From positions 1 through 52,889 of the forward strand of contig JAFRAJ010000015.1 of the NCBI GenBank assembly GCA_017405465.1: DNA of 52,889 nucleotides, read 5' to 3'. A program made the position numbers and the translations under genes. Below the pieces are notes generated by a model that saw only the letters and a list, made by a program, of their open reading frames with translations, ran no database searches and had not been told where the DNA came from. The stretch's first letter is position 1. Every line of letters starts with the position of its first letter. Below, in pieces: positions 42,148 through 51,880 of this stretch. The stretch comes from Oscillospiraceae bacterium. GTDB lineage: Bacteria > Bacillota > Clostridia > Oscillospirales > Ruminococcaceae.

Positions 42148-42843
42148 TTATGCTTTTTTCTCTCCTCTCAGGACAGAAAGTGCATCTGCATACTCTTTCA
42201 GAGCGGCTTCGCCGTCCGGTGAGATGCTGTATCTGCCCTTGCCGGGATGAGTGAACCATCCGTAATGATTGTCTCTGAGGATACCGGAAGTCTTTTCCGC
42301 TCCGGAAGCTTCCCTGATCTCTTTGGGAGAAGCCTCTCCGCCGAGCATCTTCAGCGCGTCCAGCACCGTGAGCGCTTCCTCGCGGTATCCGGTCATCAGC
42401 TTCTCGCCGGTAACTCCGCCGGTATTTGATCTGATCCTGCGGCTCTGGAACTCTTTCTCCAGCGCTTTCTTCCCGGCTTTGTTCATTTTCTGAAAGGAGG
42501 AGAGTTCGCTGACGATCGGTTCTGAGATGACTGATACTTTTCTGAGTTTCTCCGACACAGTGATCAGTCCGATCCCGAGGCGCTTAAGAAGATAGATCTT
42601 GTCCCTGAAAGATCTTGAGAACAAAGACTTTGGCGTATTGATGCCTATATAGACCGTCTCCACTATCTTCTGTCTCAGCGCGGCCTGCTGGATGGATCTG
42701 AAATCGAGCTTCTGCTTTAGCTCCACCGCTACGGAATGACCGTCTTTCTGCATGAAAAGATCTATGTCTTTGACTTCTCCGTCACAGACATAGCCCTGTT
42801 CTTCAAAGTATGCTTTTATCGGTCCGAACAGATCCCGTTCCAT
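42148..42843 (-). CDS. DUF2161 putative PD-(D/E)XK phosphodiesterase
   Basis: A 231-residue protein. The N-terminal domain (1-130) has EVKDIDLFMQKDG with Asp at 27-28 and VAVELKQ (Glu41, Lys43), the PD-(D/E)xK-type active site of DUF2161. The C-terminus has a winged-helix-like fold (about 155-220, GEASPKEIREAS...YGWFTHPGKGRYSI), suggesting DNA binding. An AGGTGAG site lies seven bases before the ATG. Nuclease activity is inferred from the motif. It could act in DNA repair, restriction or element control. Confidence 0.82.
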   Translation of the reverse strand: MERDLFGPIKAYFEEQGYVCDGEVKDIDLFMQKDGHSVAVELKQKLDFRSIQQAALRQKIVETVYIGINTPKSLFSRSFRDKIYLLKRLGIGLITVSEKLRKVSVISEPIVSELSSFQKMNKAGKKALEKEFQSRRIRSNTGGVTGEKLMTGYREEALTVLDALKMLGGEASPKEIREASGAEKTSGILRDNHYGWFTHPGKGRYSISPDGEAALKEYADALSVLRGEKKA

Positions 42844-42970
42844 ACGTATCTCACCTGATATTTTTGTCAGTATATGCAGATGTTTAGTATAACTTCACAC
42901 CGCTCTTATGATATCATTAAACCATGATACACAGGTATCAAATAATGGTCTTCGGACTTTAGGAGGATCT

Positions 42971-44149
42971 ATGAAATATAATTTTGATGAGGTAGTAGAC
43001 CGCATCCACGAGGACGGCAGTTATTCAAGCAAGTGGAGCAATAATGAGAGAATGGCTCAGATGTTCCTGAGCGACAAGCTGCCTGAGGACAGGCTCTGCT
43101 TCTTTGTAGCGGACATGGATTTCCGCTGCGCTCCAGAGATCACCGCAGCTCTTGTAAAAGAAGCTCAGCACGGTATCTTCGGTTATTCTTCCACACCTGA
43201 TGAATACTATCAGGCAGTATGCCGCTGGATGAACGACCGTTTCGGAATGAACGTCAAACCGGAAGAGATCTCCACCGCTCACGGCGCACATGCGGCAGTC
43301 GTAGACGCGATAGAGAAGCTTACCAAGGTCGGTGACGGCGTCATCGTTCCCCGTCCCACATATTATTACAGCAGCGACGTCAAGGGAGTCGGCAGACACT
43401 ATGTCGGTTTCCAGATGAAGAATGACAACGGATACTATACATTCGACTGGGATACCTTCGAGGCTCTGTGCAAGGAACCGCAGAACACCATGGCTATCTT
43501 CCAGCAGCCCCACAACCCCACAGGACGTACATGGACAGAAGACGAGATCAGAAAGATCGCCAAGATCTGCCGTGAGAACAACGTCATCATGCTCTGCGAC
43601 GACGTCCATATGGACATCGCCAGAAAGAACGTCAAGGTAGTTCCTTTCATCAACGTCGTAGGTCCGGAAGGCATCGTGATGATCACCGGCATCAACAAGA
43701 CCTTCAACCTCGCAGGTCTTGCCGTAACGAACGTCATCATTCAGGATCCCGCACTGCGCGAGAAGATGGGCGGCCACTTCGGCATGGTATCCCCCTTCGG
43801 GATCCGTGCGTGCATCACAGCATACAATGAGTGCGATCAGTGGGTAGACGAGCTCAACGCGTATCTCGATGACTGCATCGACTATGTAGTTGACCGTTTC
43901 CACAACGAACTCCCCAAGGTCAAGGTATGGAAGCCGGAAGGAACATACATCCTCTGGCTCGACTTCACCGACTGCGGATTCACCAATGAAGAACTGAACC
44001 AGCGCATCGCAGGCCAGGCTCATATCGGTCTGTCCGACGGCGCAGGTCTCGAGCCGCCTGCAGGAACGATCTTCCGCAGGCTCTGTGTGACCTCCCCCAA
44101 GAGCGTCCTCAAGGAAGCTATGGACCGTCTGGTCAAAGTTCTCAGCTGA
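42971..44149 (+). CDS. PatB/MalY-type pyridoxal-phosphate C-S lyase
   Basis: A 392-residue fold-type I PLP enzyme of the MalY/PatB group, cystathionine beta-lyase-like, which splits C-S bonds of cysteine conjugates. Seen: WVADMDF-type FFVADMDFRCAP near residue 45-55, HGIFGYSS, the Asn-Pro motif HNPTGR (181-186), DDVHMD (210-216) and the PLP lysine Lys243 in INKTFNLAGLA. Length is normal. AGGAGG lies five bases before the ATG; in-frame upstream sequence lacks a site. It is monocistronic with a strong terminator 30 bases after the stop. Confidence 0.93.
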   Translation: MKYNFDEVVDRIHEDGSYSSKWSNNERMAQMFLSDKLPEDRLCFFVADMDFRCAPEITAALVKEAQHGIFGYSSTPDEYYQAVCRWMNDRFGMNVKPEEISTAHGAHAAVVDAIEKLTKVGDGVIVPRPTYYYSSDVKGVGRHYVGFQMKNDNGYYTFDWDTFEALCKEPQNTMAIFQQPHNPTGRTWTEDEIRKIAKICRENNVIMLCDDVHMDIARKNVKVVPFINVVGPEGIVMITGINKTFNLAGLAVTNVIIQDPALREKMGGHFGMVSPFGIRACITAYNECDQWVDELNAYLDDCIDYVVDRFHNELPKVKVWKPEGTYILWLDFTDCGFTNEELNQRIAGQAHIGLSDGAGLEPPAGTIFRRLCVTSPKSVLKEAMDRLVKVLS

Positions 44150-44178
44150 GCGCAAGTAACAAATAAACCTGTTTAAAT

Positions 44179-44210
44179 AGGCGGACTTCCCGGAAAAAGG
44201 AAGTCCGCCT
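44179..44210. terminator. Bidirectional terminator after the C-S lyase gene
   Basis: AGGCGGACTTCC (44179-44190) pairs perfectly with GGAAGTCCGCCT (44199-44210), loop CGGAAAAA, followed by TTACTCTTTTC on the plus strand. It separates the convergent C-S lyase and DUF4062/TPR genes. Confidence 0.85.
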
Positions 44211-44294
44211 TTACTCTTTTCACTTTTTCTGCGACACGCTCTCCACCGGATCAGAAGGGCTCAGCTGCATTATCGGCAGTGCGCTTGTCTGCTG

Positions 44295-47200
44295 TCATGT
44301 CGCCTGTTTCTTCAGTTCTTTTGCTTTTGCGATCAGTTCTCCGGCTTCTTCCAGCCGTCCTGTCACCCTGAAAAGCCTTGCAAGTCCGTTGCAGCTCTCT
44401 GCCAGCTGCAGGTCATAGTTTTCATGATTTCCTTCCGACAGCTTCGTGCAGATGTCTATGGCTCTTCTGTAGTAGTGTTCCGATTCTTCGTATTTTTCCC
44501 TGAACAGGCATGCAGAAGCGAGATTGTTGCAGGCTGAAGCGACCGCTTCGCTGTAAACACCGGGTTCATCCTCTTCCATAGACTCATAAACTTCAAGAGC
44601 TCTCCTGAAAGAGTCTTCCCATTCGCAGTATCTCTTCTGCCTGAAGCATATAAGTCCGTAATCCCTATAGGATGAAGCAAGCAGGCCTCTGTACAGGGCG
44701 GGGTCTTTGGCTGAACTCTGTTCCAGTATCGTCAGCGCTTCGTTGATGCAGGCTTCCGCTTCATCATATCTCTCGGTCTTGATATACAGACGTGAAAGAT
44801 TCCTGAATGCGTTGGCAAGATCCCTGCTGTAGACGTCCGGTTCCTTTTCCCTGAGATCTTCGAAGACCGAGATCACTTTCCTGTACATTTCCTCTGCGTC
44901 TTCGTATTTCCCTGTCCTGATATACAGCCGCGCCAGATTGTTGCTGACCTTCGTAGACTGTGATTCATAGACCTGCGGGTTCTTCTCCGCAAGTCCGTCA
45001 AAGATCTCCAGCGACCTTTTGTAGTATTCTTCCGATTCGGATTGTCTGTCTGTACCGGCATACAATGTTCCCAGATTGTTGCAGATCCTCGCCAGATCAT
45101 ATTCATAGGCTGAAGGCTGCTCGGATACATGCCTCTCATAAATGTGCAGGGCTCTGAGATAATCTTCTTCCGCCTGCCGGGGCTTTTCAGTGCGCTCACA
45201 GATATTTCCGTGGACCAGAAGTGTGGATGCCAGGTCACTCTCGAAGGCGGCTGGGTTCTCTCTGGCAAGTTCGCTCCTCAGCGCGAGAGATTTGCCGCAT
45301 ATCTCCTCCGCCTTTTTATGATCGTTATTCTTGCCGTACAGAACGGCCAGGTTATGATAGCATTCCGCGAGCTCTTTTCTGTATTCGGAAGGATGATCGG
45401 CATTCAGTTGCTCCAGATCCCTTATAGCAGATCTATAAAGGGCTTCCGGATCATGGTACCAGTTCATCTTAGCGTACAGGTTCGCAAGGGCTCCGTCGGC
45501 TTTGGCGGCGTCGGCTTTATATGACGCATCCCACTCCGCTGCCCGTTTGAATATGCCCAGCGCTTTTGTCATAAGATCCCGAGCTTTCCCTGTCTCATCC
45601 ATGTCGTAGTGGACATTCGCGAGATTCTCATAAGCCCTTGCCAGATTCACACCGTACCTTTCAGGATCCTCCACGACCAGTTCCTTCCAGAGCTCAACAG
45701 ACCTCTCCAGAGCAGCGGCTGCGTCGATGTGCCTGCCGGTACGCCGGTATCCCACTCCGAGATCGCTGTAGCACTGTGCTGCCTCGTCCTTTTCAATGCC
45801 GAGCAGTTCGTGGTACTTCGTCAGCCACTCGCCGTTCCTGACCAGAGCGGCGTAGTCCCGCTGGTCTTTCAGAAAACCGAGATACTCATACAGATATCCG
45901 GGATCCAGTTTCTGCTCCTTAGTGATGCGCATGCAGGTCTCGTAGCATTCATATATCTCAGACAGTGTCTCCTGCGTGATTCCGACAGCCTTAAGAGCTC
46001 TGATGCGCAGCATCTCCTCGCTCACGTATCCCATGACAGCATCTCTTCCGCCGCTCATGACGCTCACAGCATATTTCAGTTCTTCTTCCCTGGAACTGTC
46101 ACGCAGCAGCGCCAGTGCGCCTTCATAATCTCCTTCGTCAAGACGGCGGCTGGCCTCCTTCTCCCTCCAGGTGATTGCCCTTCCGGAACTGTTGCGCTCA
46201 GCAACAGCGGAGAACAGTTCCAGTATGCTGTTCTCGAGCTCCTTCAGCTCTTTTGTCAGTGTATCTATCTTTACCGATGTTTCGGAAAGGCTGCGGCGCA
46301 GTTCCTCCCCTTCGCCGCCGGTACTGTATCTCTCAAGAAGCTCTTCTCTGAACTTCAGCAACCCGGGAAGCTCTTTCCTTATGGCTTTGAGGCGTTCGTT
46401 CCTGCTGAACGCAGGAACGTTTTCGAGCTCCAGGAACTCCCTGCCGTTTATATAGGCGCTTCCGTCATTTACGGAGACCGTCTCGGTAAGGATCCTGAAT
46501 CTGGTGACCTCTATCAGCATGTTCAGCTTGAGGCTGTCGATGTTCGGGAAGACGGAATAGAAGTGACCCAGTTCCTTGTCCAGTTTGTCCATGAAGGCTC
46601 TGACTCCTTCTGAAGGAGCAGTCCCGCTGGGCAGCGTCTGGAAGAAGGTATATATCCTTGGGTTGCCGGATCTCATGAACTGTTCCTTGGCCTCGTCGAA
46701 GGATCTCACGATCGCTTCGTCTCCCTCCGTCCTGAACACTATATAGAAGAAGTCCTGATCGCCGGCTCTCCCGGCCTTTGACACCAGCTCGCTGAACGTG
46801 ACCAGGTCGAAAAATATCCCTCTGGGATAGTATTCGTCATTAAGACATCTGATAAAGTCGCTGAGTTCCACCTGTTCGTCTTTGAGTTCATGCTCAGGCA
46901 TGGCAAGAAGTATGCTGATGTGATCTGCGGAGCTTTCCGGTACGGTATCCCCCTCTGCCACTGCTTTGGATACGGCGCCGCGCAATTCACGCTCCAGATC
47001 ATCTATCAGACTGTCCGCATCGGGGAAATCCATTATGGGATGCCCGTCGCCCCTTATCCTGTCTGCCAGCTGTCCGACGCTGTCTTCCGGTTCAGTGCTT
47101 CCTCTTCTCAGAAAACAGCGGATCTCCGGGAAGCCGTTTCCCCTGAAAGCTTCTTCTGCGGTGCTGTATTCCTCTACCGTATAGACTCCGGCTCTGTTCC

Positions 47201-47426
47201 CAACCAGGATGTAGAACAGGTCGCACTGCTTTATCATCTCATTGTACTGCGCCTGTTTTCTGGCATAATGCAGCGCGTTGCTTATCTCTTCGCAGACGAC
47301 GAGATTTACATAGATGCCCCTTGGAAAGAGCTCATCATTCAGTCTTCTGATGTAGTCGCCGATCCTTAGTCTGTCGCTTTTGAATTCGACGATGGATGAT
47401 GCGAGGAAAACGGAGATAGTCTTCAT
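44295..47426 (-). CDS. Large protein with two DUF4062-like domains and a TPR array
   Basis: A 1043-residue soluble protein. Residues about 3-108 are DUF4062-like (SVFLASSIVEFKSDRLRIGD, FPRGIYVNLVVCEE, CDLFYILVGNRAG). Residues about 168-265 repeat this in degenerate form (ISILLAMPEHELKDEQ, YPRGIFFDLVTFSELV). A coiled coil (about 370-410) follows. Residues about 545-1043 are roughly ten TPRs of 48-49 residues with the pattern NLAxLYxxxxxxxxAExxYxxAL...P-x-x-Y. No NTPase motif was seen between them. DUF4062 domains are linked to nucleotide-sensing or defence proteins of the STAND type; here the NTPase is missing. AAGGAG precedes the ATG. It follows the M42 gene by 60 bases, with a GC hairpin between. 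Confidence 0.75.
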   Translation of the reverse strand: MKTISVFLASSIVEFKSDRLRIGDYIRRLNDELFPRGIYVNLVVCEEISNALHYARKQAQYNEMIKQCDLFYILVGNRAGVYTVEEYSTAEEAFRGNGFPEIRCFLRRGSTEPEDSVGQLADRIRGDGHPIMDFPDADSLIDDLERELRGAVSKAVAEGDTVPESSADHISILLAMPEHELKDEQVELSDFIRCLNDEYYPRGIFFDLVTFSELVSKAGRAGDQDFFYIVFRTEGDEAIVRSFDEAKEQFMRSGNPRIYTFFQTLPSGTAPSEGVRAFMDKLDKELGHFYSVFPNIDSLKLNMLIEVTRFRILTETVSVNDGSAYINGREFLELENVPAFSRNERLKAIRKELPGLLKFREELLERYSTGGEGEELRRSLSETSVKIDTLTKELKELENSILELFSAVAERNSSGRAITWREKEASRRLDEGDYEGALALLRDSSREEELKYAVSVMSGGRDAVMGYVSEEMLRIRALKAVGITQETLSEIYECYETCMRITKEQKLDPGYLYEYLGFLKDQRDYAALVRNGEWLTKYHELLGIEKDEAAQCYSDLGVGYRRTGRHIDAAAALERSVELWKELVVEDPERYGVNLARAYENLANVHYDMDETGKARDLMTKALGIFKRAAEWDASYKADAAKADGALANLYAKMNWYHDPEALYRSAIRDLEQLNADHPSEYRKELAECYHNLAVLYGKNNDHKKAEEICGKSLALRSELARENPAAFESDLASTLLVHGNICERTEKPRQAEEDYLRALHIYERHVSEQPSAYEYDLARICNNLGTLYAGTDRQSESEEYYKRSLEIFDGLAEKNPQVYESQSTKVSNNLARLYIRTGKYEDAEEMYRKVISVFEDLREKEPDVYSRDLANAFRNLSRLYIKTERYDEAEACINEALTILEQSSAKDPALYRGLLASSYRDYGLICFRQKRYCEWEDSFRRALEVYESMEEDEPGVYSEAVASACNNLASACLFREKYEESEHYYRRAIDICTKLSEGNHENYDLQLAESCNGLARLFRVTGRLEEAGELIAKAKELKKQAT

Positions 47427-47458
47427 TGGGAGTCGCTCCTTCTGTCAGAATGACACGG

Positions 47459-47475
47459 CTGCGGCATCGCCGCAG
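47459..47475 (-). other. Hairpin between the M42 and DUF4062/TPR genes
   Basis: CTGCGGC pairs with GCCGCAG across ATC, extended by GGCTG-like repeats. No T run follows on the minus strand, so it may only attenuate transcription into the DUF4062/TPR gene. Confidence 0.45.
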
Positions 47476-47486
47476 GCTGCCGGTTT

Positions 47487-48524
47487 TCAGAAAGGTCTCA
47501 GCTGCATGTCTTCCGTGCAGCTCACCAGGAATTCCGCCAGCAGATCGATGCAGTCCTGAACATCCTTCAGAGACACGACTTCTGCGGGATTATGCATATA
47601 TCTCAGCGGTATGGATACCAGGGCGAACGGAACACCGATACCTGTCCTGTGCATCGTGTCGCCGTCTGTTCCGGTATGACCGCTGGCAGCTTCAGTCTGA
47701 ACTGACATTCCCAGTTTTTCAGCACAGGCGCGCAGACATTCATTCACCTTCTTGTGAATGGAGGGATTGTTGCAGATGACCGGTCCTTTGCCGACGGATA
47801 CGTCTCCGGTCTCAGCCTCGCTGATCCCGCAGTTGTCGGAGGTGTAGGTCACGTCAACAGCTATGGCGATATTGGGCTTTACGCGGGAAGCTGTGAAATA
47901 AGCGCCGTTCATGGTCGTCTCTTCTCCGGTAGTCGAAGCAGCATAGCAGCCGACTGAAGCGCCTTTCTCTCTCGCCTTGGCGAGCGCTTCCATCACGATG
48001 AAGGCACCGACTCTGTCATCCAGAGCCCTTCCGGTGATGCATTCGTTGAGAAGCTCGCGCACGTCAGTGTCAAAGGTCACCGTGTCGCCGAGCTGTACGT
48101 ATTTCAGGGCATCTTCCTTATCCTTCGCACCGATATCAATCCTGAGATCGGAGGATTCAAGATCCTTGTTTTTGGATATGTCGCGGGAATTTGCTACTGC
48201 TCCGTATATGACGCCGTTCTTTGTGTAGATGCGTACCTTGTGACCAGGATAATCCGATGTATAGATGCCTCCTATCCTCGTGACCATCAAGCTTCCGTCT
48301 CCGCCGACCGCGGTGACCATGAGGCCTATCTCATCAGCATGTCCGGTGAGCAGCACCTTGAAATCTGCTTCCGGATTCACTGCGGCAGTGACGTTTCCGA
48401 GCTCATCGACCGTGACTCTGTCAGCCTTGTCCTGCATGTAATCGTATATCTTCTTCTCCAGTTCAGCCTCGTTTCCCGACACCGAACCGGTCTTCAGCAT
48501 GTCAAACAGAAATTCCTTATTCAT
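47487..48524 (-). CDS. M42 family metallopeptidase (aminopeptidase/glutamyl aminopeptidase-like)
   Basis: A 345-residue M42 peptidase, a dinuclear metal aminopeptidase. The sequence shows the order typical of this family: LLTGHADEIGLMVT with the first metal ligands, RIGGIYTSDYPGHKVRI, GRALDDRVGA, STTGEETTMNGAYF with the catalytic Glu, AIAVDVTYTSD, a C-terminal ASGHTGTDGDTMH and IPLRYMHNPAE. All the expected His, Asp and Glu residues are present. It acts on short peptides in the cytosol. GGGAGAAAGAG abuts the ATG. Probably a housekeeping gene. Confidence 0.93.
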   Translation of the reverse strand: MNKEFLFDMLKTGSVSGNEAELEKKIYDYMQDKADRVTVDELGNVTAAVNPEADFKVLLTGHADEIGLMVTAVGGDGSLMVTRIGGIYTSDYPGHKVRIYTKNGVIYGAVANSRDISKNKDLESSDLRIDIGAKDKEDALKYVQLGDTVTFDTDVRELLNECITGRALDDRVGAFIVMEALAKAREKGASVGCYAASTTGEETTMNGAYFTASRVKPNIAIAVDVTYTSDNCGISEAETGDVSVGKGPVICNNPSIHKKVNECLRACAEKLGMSVQTEAASGHTGTDGDTMHRTGIGVPFALVSIPLRYMHNPAEVVSLKDVQDCIDLLAEFLVSCTEDMQLRPF

Positions 48525-48561
48525 CTCTTTCTCCCTTATCTTTAGATATCTTCTTTATTTG

Positions 48562-50451
48562 TCACTTTTTGTCCGCTGACCTGGCCTTTATTCCTTTGAA
48601 CACGACATATATCGTGACCAGTCCAGCGATTATAGCGGATGCTACGACGCCGACGACCGGTGAGACCGGTCTGAAATAACTGCCCCAGTTCGACGGCTTA
48701 AAGAACCACAGCTCATCCTTGTAGTTGAAGATCCCGTACAGCAGATAGGATCCCAGGGATATCTTCCAGTCAGTATCCATGATGATGCATCCTGCTTCTA
48801 TAAGCAGCATCACGACCGAATATCTTGCCGGATCATATAGATCTGTCCTCATCGACCATAAGCGGATGGCAGCAGCTCCGAGGAGCGCGATCGTCAGACC
48901 TGCTTTTACGAGCACTGCCGCAGGTCCTGCAGAAGCGCTGTTCTTTTTGTCACTCTTTTCCCCGAAGAGCTTCATGACAGCGCTGAACAGCATGGTGCCC
49001 GCGACGCACCACAGGAACATTACCGGCATGCGAAGATCGTAGTAATCATGGTACAGCCACCGGTTGAGTCTGGTCTTGATGAACACGGTGAACGCAGTCA
49101 TCGCTATTACGAGCACTTCAAAGCCCGGTCTCTGCTGAAGCGGCCGGAACCCCAGCTCATAATCAGCCAGCAGCCTGTACGCCACCCAGAACACAGTCCC
49201 GCTCAGAGCGTACGGTATCCAGCCCGGAAGCACCTTTGAAGTCAGGAGCGCCAGCAGGAAGAATATACCTGCTGTCCAGTGGATATCACTGAGAGTTCTT
49301 TCATCTGTGATTATGGGTTTCTTCTGTTCCTCGCGTTCTTTCTTCAGGGCTTCGTTCAGCTTTACAACATGGGAATCATCGAAGCTGATGCTGCTCCTGC
49401 TGCGGATGAATCTGTCGTAAGACATATCTATCTTTTTGCTGTAGAGAAGATAGTTCGCGAGGCTGACATATCCTGCAGGATCGGAAGCGACGGAGATCTC
49501 TCTGTATCCGGTCTCAAGACACAGGAATCCACCGTAGAGATATGCAGCGCTTCTCAGCACTTTTTCCTCCGTTGTCCGCTCCTTGACCTTACCGTCAGGG
49601 CAGAGACAGACGTATGTATGGTCTTCGAACTCCTCGACTGAAGCGTTCATATTCGTCGTCCCGTCTCCGTAGTCTCTGAGCCGCCAGTATCTTTCGACAG
49701 GCAGATCGATCTCCGTTGTGTGTCTCTTCCTGAAGAGGCCGAACGGTCCGCGCTTTTCGTAGTCTGTCCTCTTATATTTCTCAGGCAGATAAGACTCAGG
49801 CATGTTTCCGTTCTTATAGAGAAGATATGCCGTATATCTCATAAACTCTGCCGCTGAATCTGCCGTGCAGTTCTCCGCAGGACGGAATCTTATAAGTTCG
49901 CTCCTGCTGGGATGGTCGAAGTCATAATCCTGTCTCTTGAGCTTTGATACTTCCTGTCTTCTCCTCTCGATATCCGCGTCAGCCTGTCTCATCATCTCTG
50001 CGTAGGTCTGAGAATAGAGACTGTCTTTATTTGTGCCGGATGAAACGGATGAGGAAGTCCGCGCTTCACGACCGCTGTTTCCTGAACTGAAAGCATCGAA
50101 TATCGAACCGCTCCCGGTACTCTCTTCTTTCTTCTTTTCCGAAAACAGTCCTCCGTCCGATCGGGCAGCACCGGAGGAAGCGGTATCGCTGTCCTTTTTT
50201 ATAGTTGTCCGCACTATCCCGTCAGAGTCTCTGTATGTGTAGCCTTTGAGATCTCCCGCGTGATCCACAGTCTTGACCATGCCGGTGGAAGGATCCAGAA
50301 AGCTCCTGTCACCGGTATCCTTCATGTTCTTATCAAGAGTCCTTATCAGTCCGTCAGCATCCTTGTAGGTGTACCCGAGGACGTTTCCGCCCGAGTCGAA
50401 ATACTTGGTCATACCGTTAGGTTCCTGTGAAGTGTATACCTTTCCTGCCAT
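48562..50451 (-). CDS. Multi-pass membrane protein with N-terminal YD-like repeats, function unknown
   Basis: A 629-residue protein. The first 85 residues contain several YD-like units, such as YFDSGGNVLGYTYKDADGLI and VDHAGDLKGYTYRDSDGIVR, with conserved DSxGx2xGYTYxDxDG. A Ser/Glu-rich linker follows (about 85-165), then a soluble region (about 180-360) and about seven hydrophobic helices (about 375-620). No catalytic motif is recognised. GAGGAG precedes the ATG by nine bases. The same YD-like unit occurs in the acidic protein at 11276-11896. The C-terminal tail is Lys/Arg-rich. Confidence 0.7.
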   Translation of the reverse strand: MAGKVYTSQEPNGMTKYFDSGGNVLGYTYKDADGLIRTLDKNMKDTGDRSFLDPSTGMVKTVDHAGDLKGYTYRDSDGIVRTTIKKDSDTASSGAARSDGGLFSEKKKEESTGSGSIFDAFSSGNSGREARTSSSVSSGTNKDSLYSQTYAEMMRQADADIERRRQEVSKLKRQDYDFDHPSRSELIRFRPAENCTADSAAEFMRYTAYLLYKNGNMPESYLPEKYKRTDYEKRGPFGLFRKRHTTEIDLPVERYWRLRDYGDGTTNMNASVEEFEDHTYVCLCPDGKVKERTTEEKVLRSAAYLYGGFLCLETGYREISVASDPAGYVSLANYLLYSKKIDMSYDRFIRSRSSISFDDSHVVKLNEALKKEREEQKKPIITDERTLSDIHWTAGIFFLLALLTSKVLPGWIPYALSGTVFWVAYRLLADYELGFRPLQQRPGFEVLVIAMTAFTVFIKTRLNRWLYHDYYDLRMPVMFLWCVAGTMLFSAVMKLFGEKSDKKNSASAGPAAVLVKAGLTIALLGAAAIRLWSMRTDLYDPARYSVVMLLIEAGCIIMDTDWKISLGSYLLYGIFNYKDELWFFKPSNWGSYFRPVSPVVGVVASAIIAGLVTIYVVFKGIKARSADKK

Positions 50452-50526
50452 CTCTCATGTCTCCTCTTTCTGATCTGTTTGGCACAGGACGATCTGTTCT
50501 TTTCTGTCTTTGGAATTCATATCTAA

Positions 50527-51663
50527 TTAGACGCTGTAATGGTCTTTCGCGTCTTTTATGTAGTAGTTCACCAGCAGATCCACACACGCGCCGTAGCTCT
50601 GCAGCCCCAGTTCCTGGCTGTAGCTCTGCAGGAACTGCTCGTATATGTCGTTCGCAACGGTCTGTACCGGGGTCTCGAACTGCTGCCAGTACTTTCTGTT
50701 GTTGACTATGTCGGCTTTGATCCCATCGCCTAGTCCTTCCCGTATCTCCAGCCAGGAATCGTAGTCGACCTTGTAAAGGGCGTTGCTGAGATAGATGTAA
50801 GCCATGTAGCAGGCTGAGTAACAGTAATCGGGATCTCCGTAAGTGAGGCTCGAGAGCACCGCGCAGAAGTTTGCTTCCTGCTCCTTTGCCACGCCACGCT
50901 GGTGCGCCAGCTCATGTGCCACGGTTGCGGCCAGTGTGCATGGCGGGTAATGTATGTTCACGTTCGCCTCTCCCGTAAAGGGAAAGAAGAAACCGGTATA
51001 GTCGGTATAGCTCATCAGAATGGAGAAGCGTATTCCTTTGGCATGGACCTCCGGTCCCTCAAGACACGGAAAGAGCTTCTCCGCATTCTCATATACCTCG
51101 TCAGAACGCTCAAGTATGGCTTCCCTGTCTTCGCAGTAGACTCCATAGGCGTCTCTCTTTACCTGTGAGCTGTATTCTCCTGCAAGATCCGCGAAATACT
51201 GCGTGACCAGCTTAAGATCCTGCACCGATATGGCATCCGCGGGGATCCCGCTCTTTGTCTGAAAGTCGTCGGAGTAGTAATACACTCCCCACATCACGCA
51301 GAACAGCGCGTATATGCAGAGTCCCGCGCAGACGAGCGTTATGATGAACCTATAGAGCTGCTTCAGCCTCTCGGGACGCATGATGAGCCTTGTGACTGCG
51401 GAGAGTATATAGATGAGAGCAGCTGCTGCGGATACTCCTATGACCACTTCGGCAAAAGAGAAAGGAAGCCTGTCAAAGAACTTCGCCATAGACTGATGCG
51501 CAGGCTGGATCAGGCTCTCACTGAGGAACACGTTGACATCCTTCATCTGCCTTGTAAGCAGATGAAGGCATATCACTACTGCGCTGACGATGATCAAGAT
51601 ATGCCTTGCAGGCGCCAGCGGGAACAGTCTCTTCTCTTTTTCCTTTTCCTTATGTTTCTGCAT
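50527..51663 (-). CDS. DUF3810 membrane metalloprotease
   Basis: A 378-residue protein with a basic N-terminus (MQKHKEKEKEKR), about three hydrophobic helices in the first 130 residues and a DUF3810 domain. The metal motif HELAHQRGVAKEQEAN contains HExxH and a glutamate ten residues later, a gluzincin-like arrangement. SPL-type TGFFFPFTGEANVNIHYPP precedes it. The ATG at 51663 has an AGAGGA site; an upstream ATG adds eleven residues. The role and substrate are unknown. It lies 75 bases upstream of the YD-like membrane protein and may share its transcript. Confidence 0.82.
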   Translation of the reverse strand: MQKHKEKEKEKRLFPLAPARHILIIVSAVVICLHLLTRQMKDVNVFLSESLIQPAHQSMAKFFDRLPFSFAEVVIGVSAAAALIYILSAVTRLIMRPERLKQLYRFIITLVCAGLCIYALFCVMWGVYYYSDDFQTKSGIPADAISVQDLKLVTQYFADLAGEYSSQVKRDAYGVYCEDREAILERSDEVYENAEKLFPCLEGPEVHAKGIRFSILMSYTDYTGFFFPFTGEANVNIHYPPCTLAATVAHELAHQRGVAKEQEANFCAVLSSLTYGDPDYCYSACYMAYIYLSNALYKVDYDSWLEIREGLGDGIKADIVNNRKYWQQFETPVQTVANDIYEQFLQSYSQELGLQSYGACVDLLVNYYIKDAKDHYSV

Positions 51664-51880
51664 GAACATCCTCTGCGCTGCAGTGTGAGATAACACTGCA
51701 AGAATAACACATACTTATCTTCTTGTCTCTTGAAAAGAGTTCTGACCGCGCCATTCTTTTCACGGCATTCCAGAATACAACATCGCCCGTCGATGTGGCA
51801 CAATTACATTTGTGATATTTCTCTGCAGAGAGCTGCCTGTGATATGCTGACAGCGCATACCGGCAGCGGAAAGAGTGATC

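Noticed and set aside
43025..44155. Long minus-strand reading frame (376 codons)
   Set aside because: It is antisense to the PatB/MalY gene, which contains the PLP lysine and normal length.
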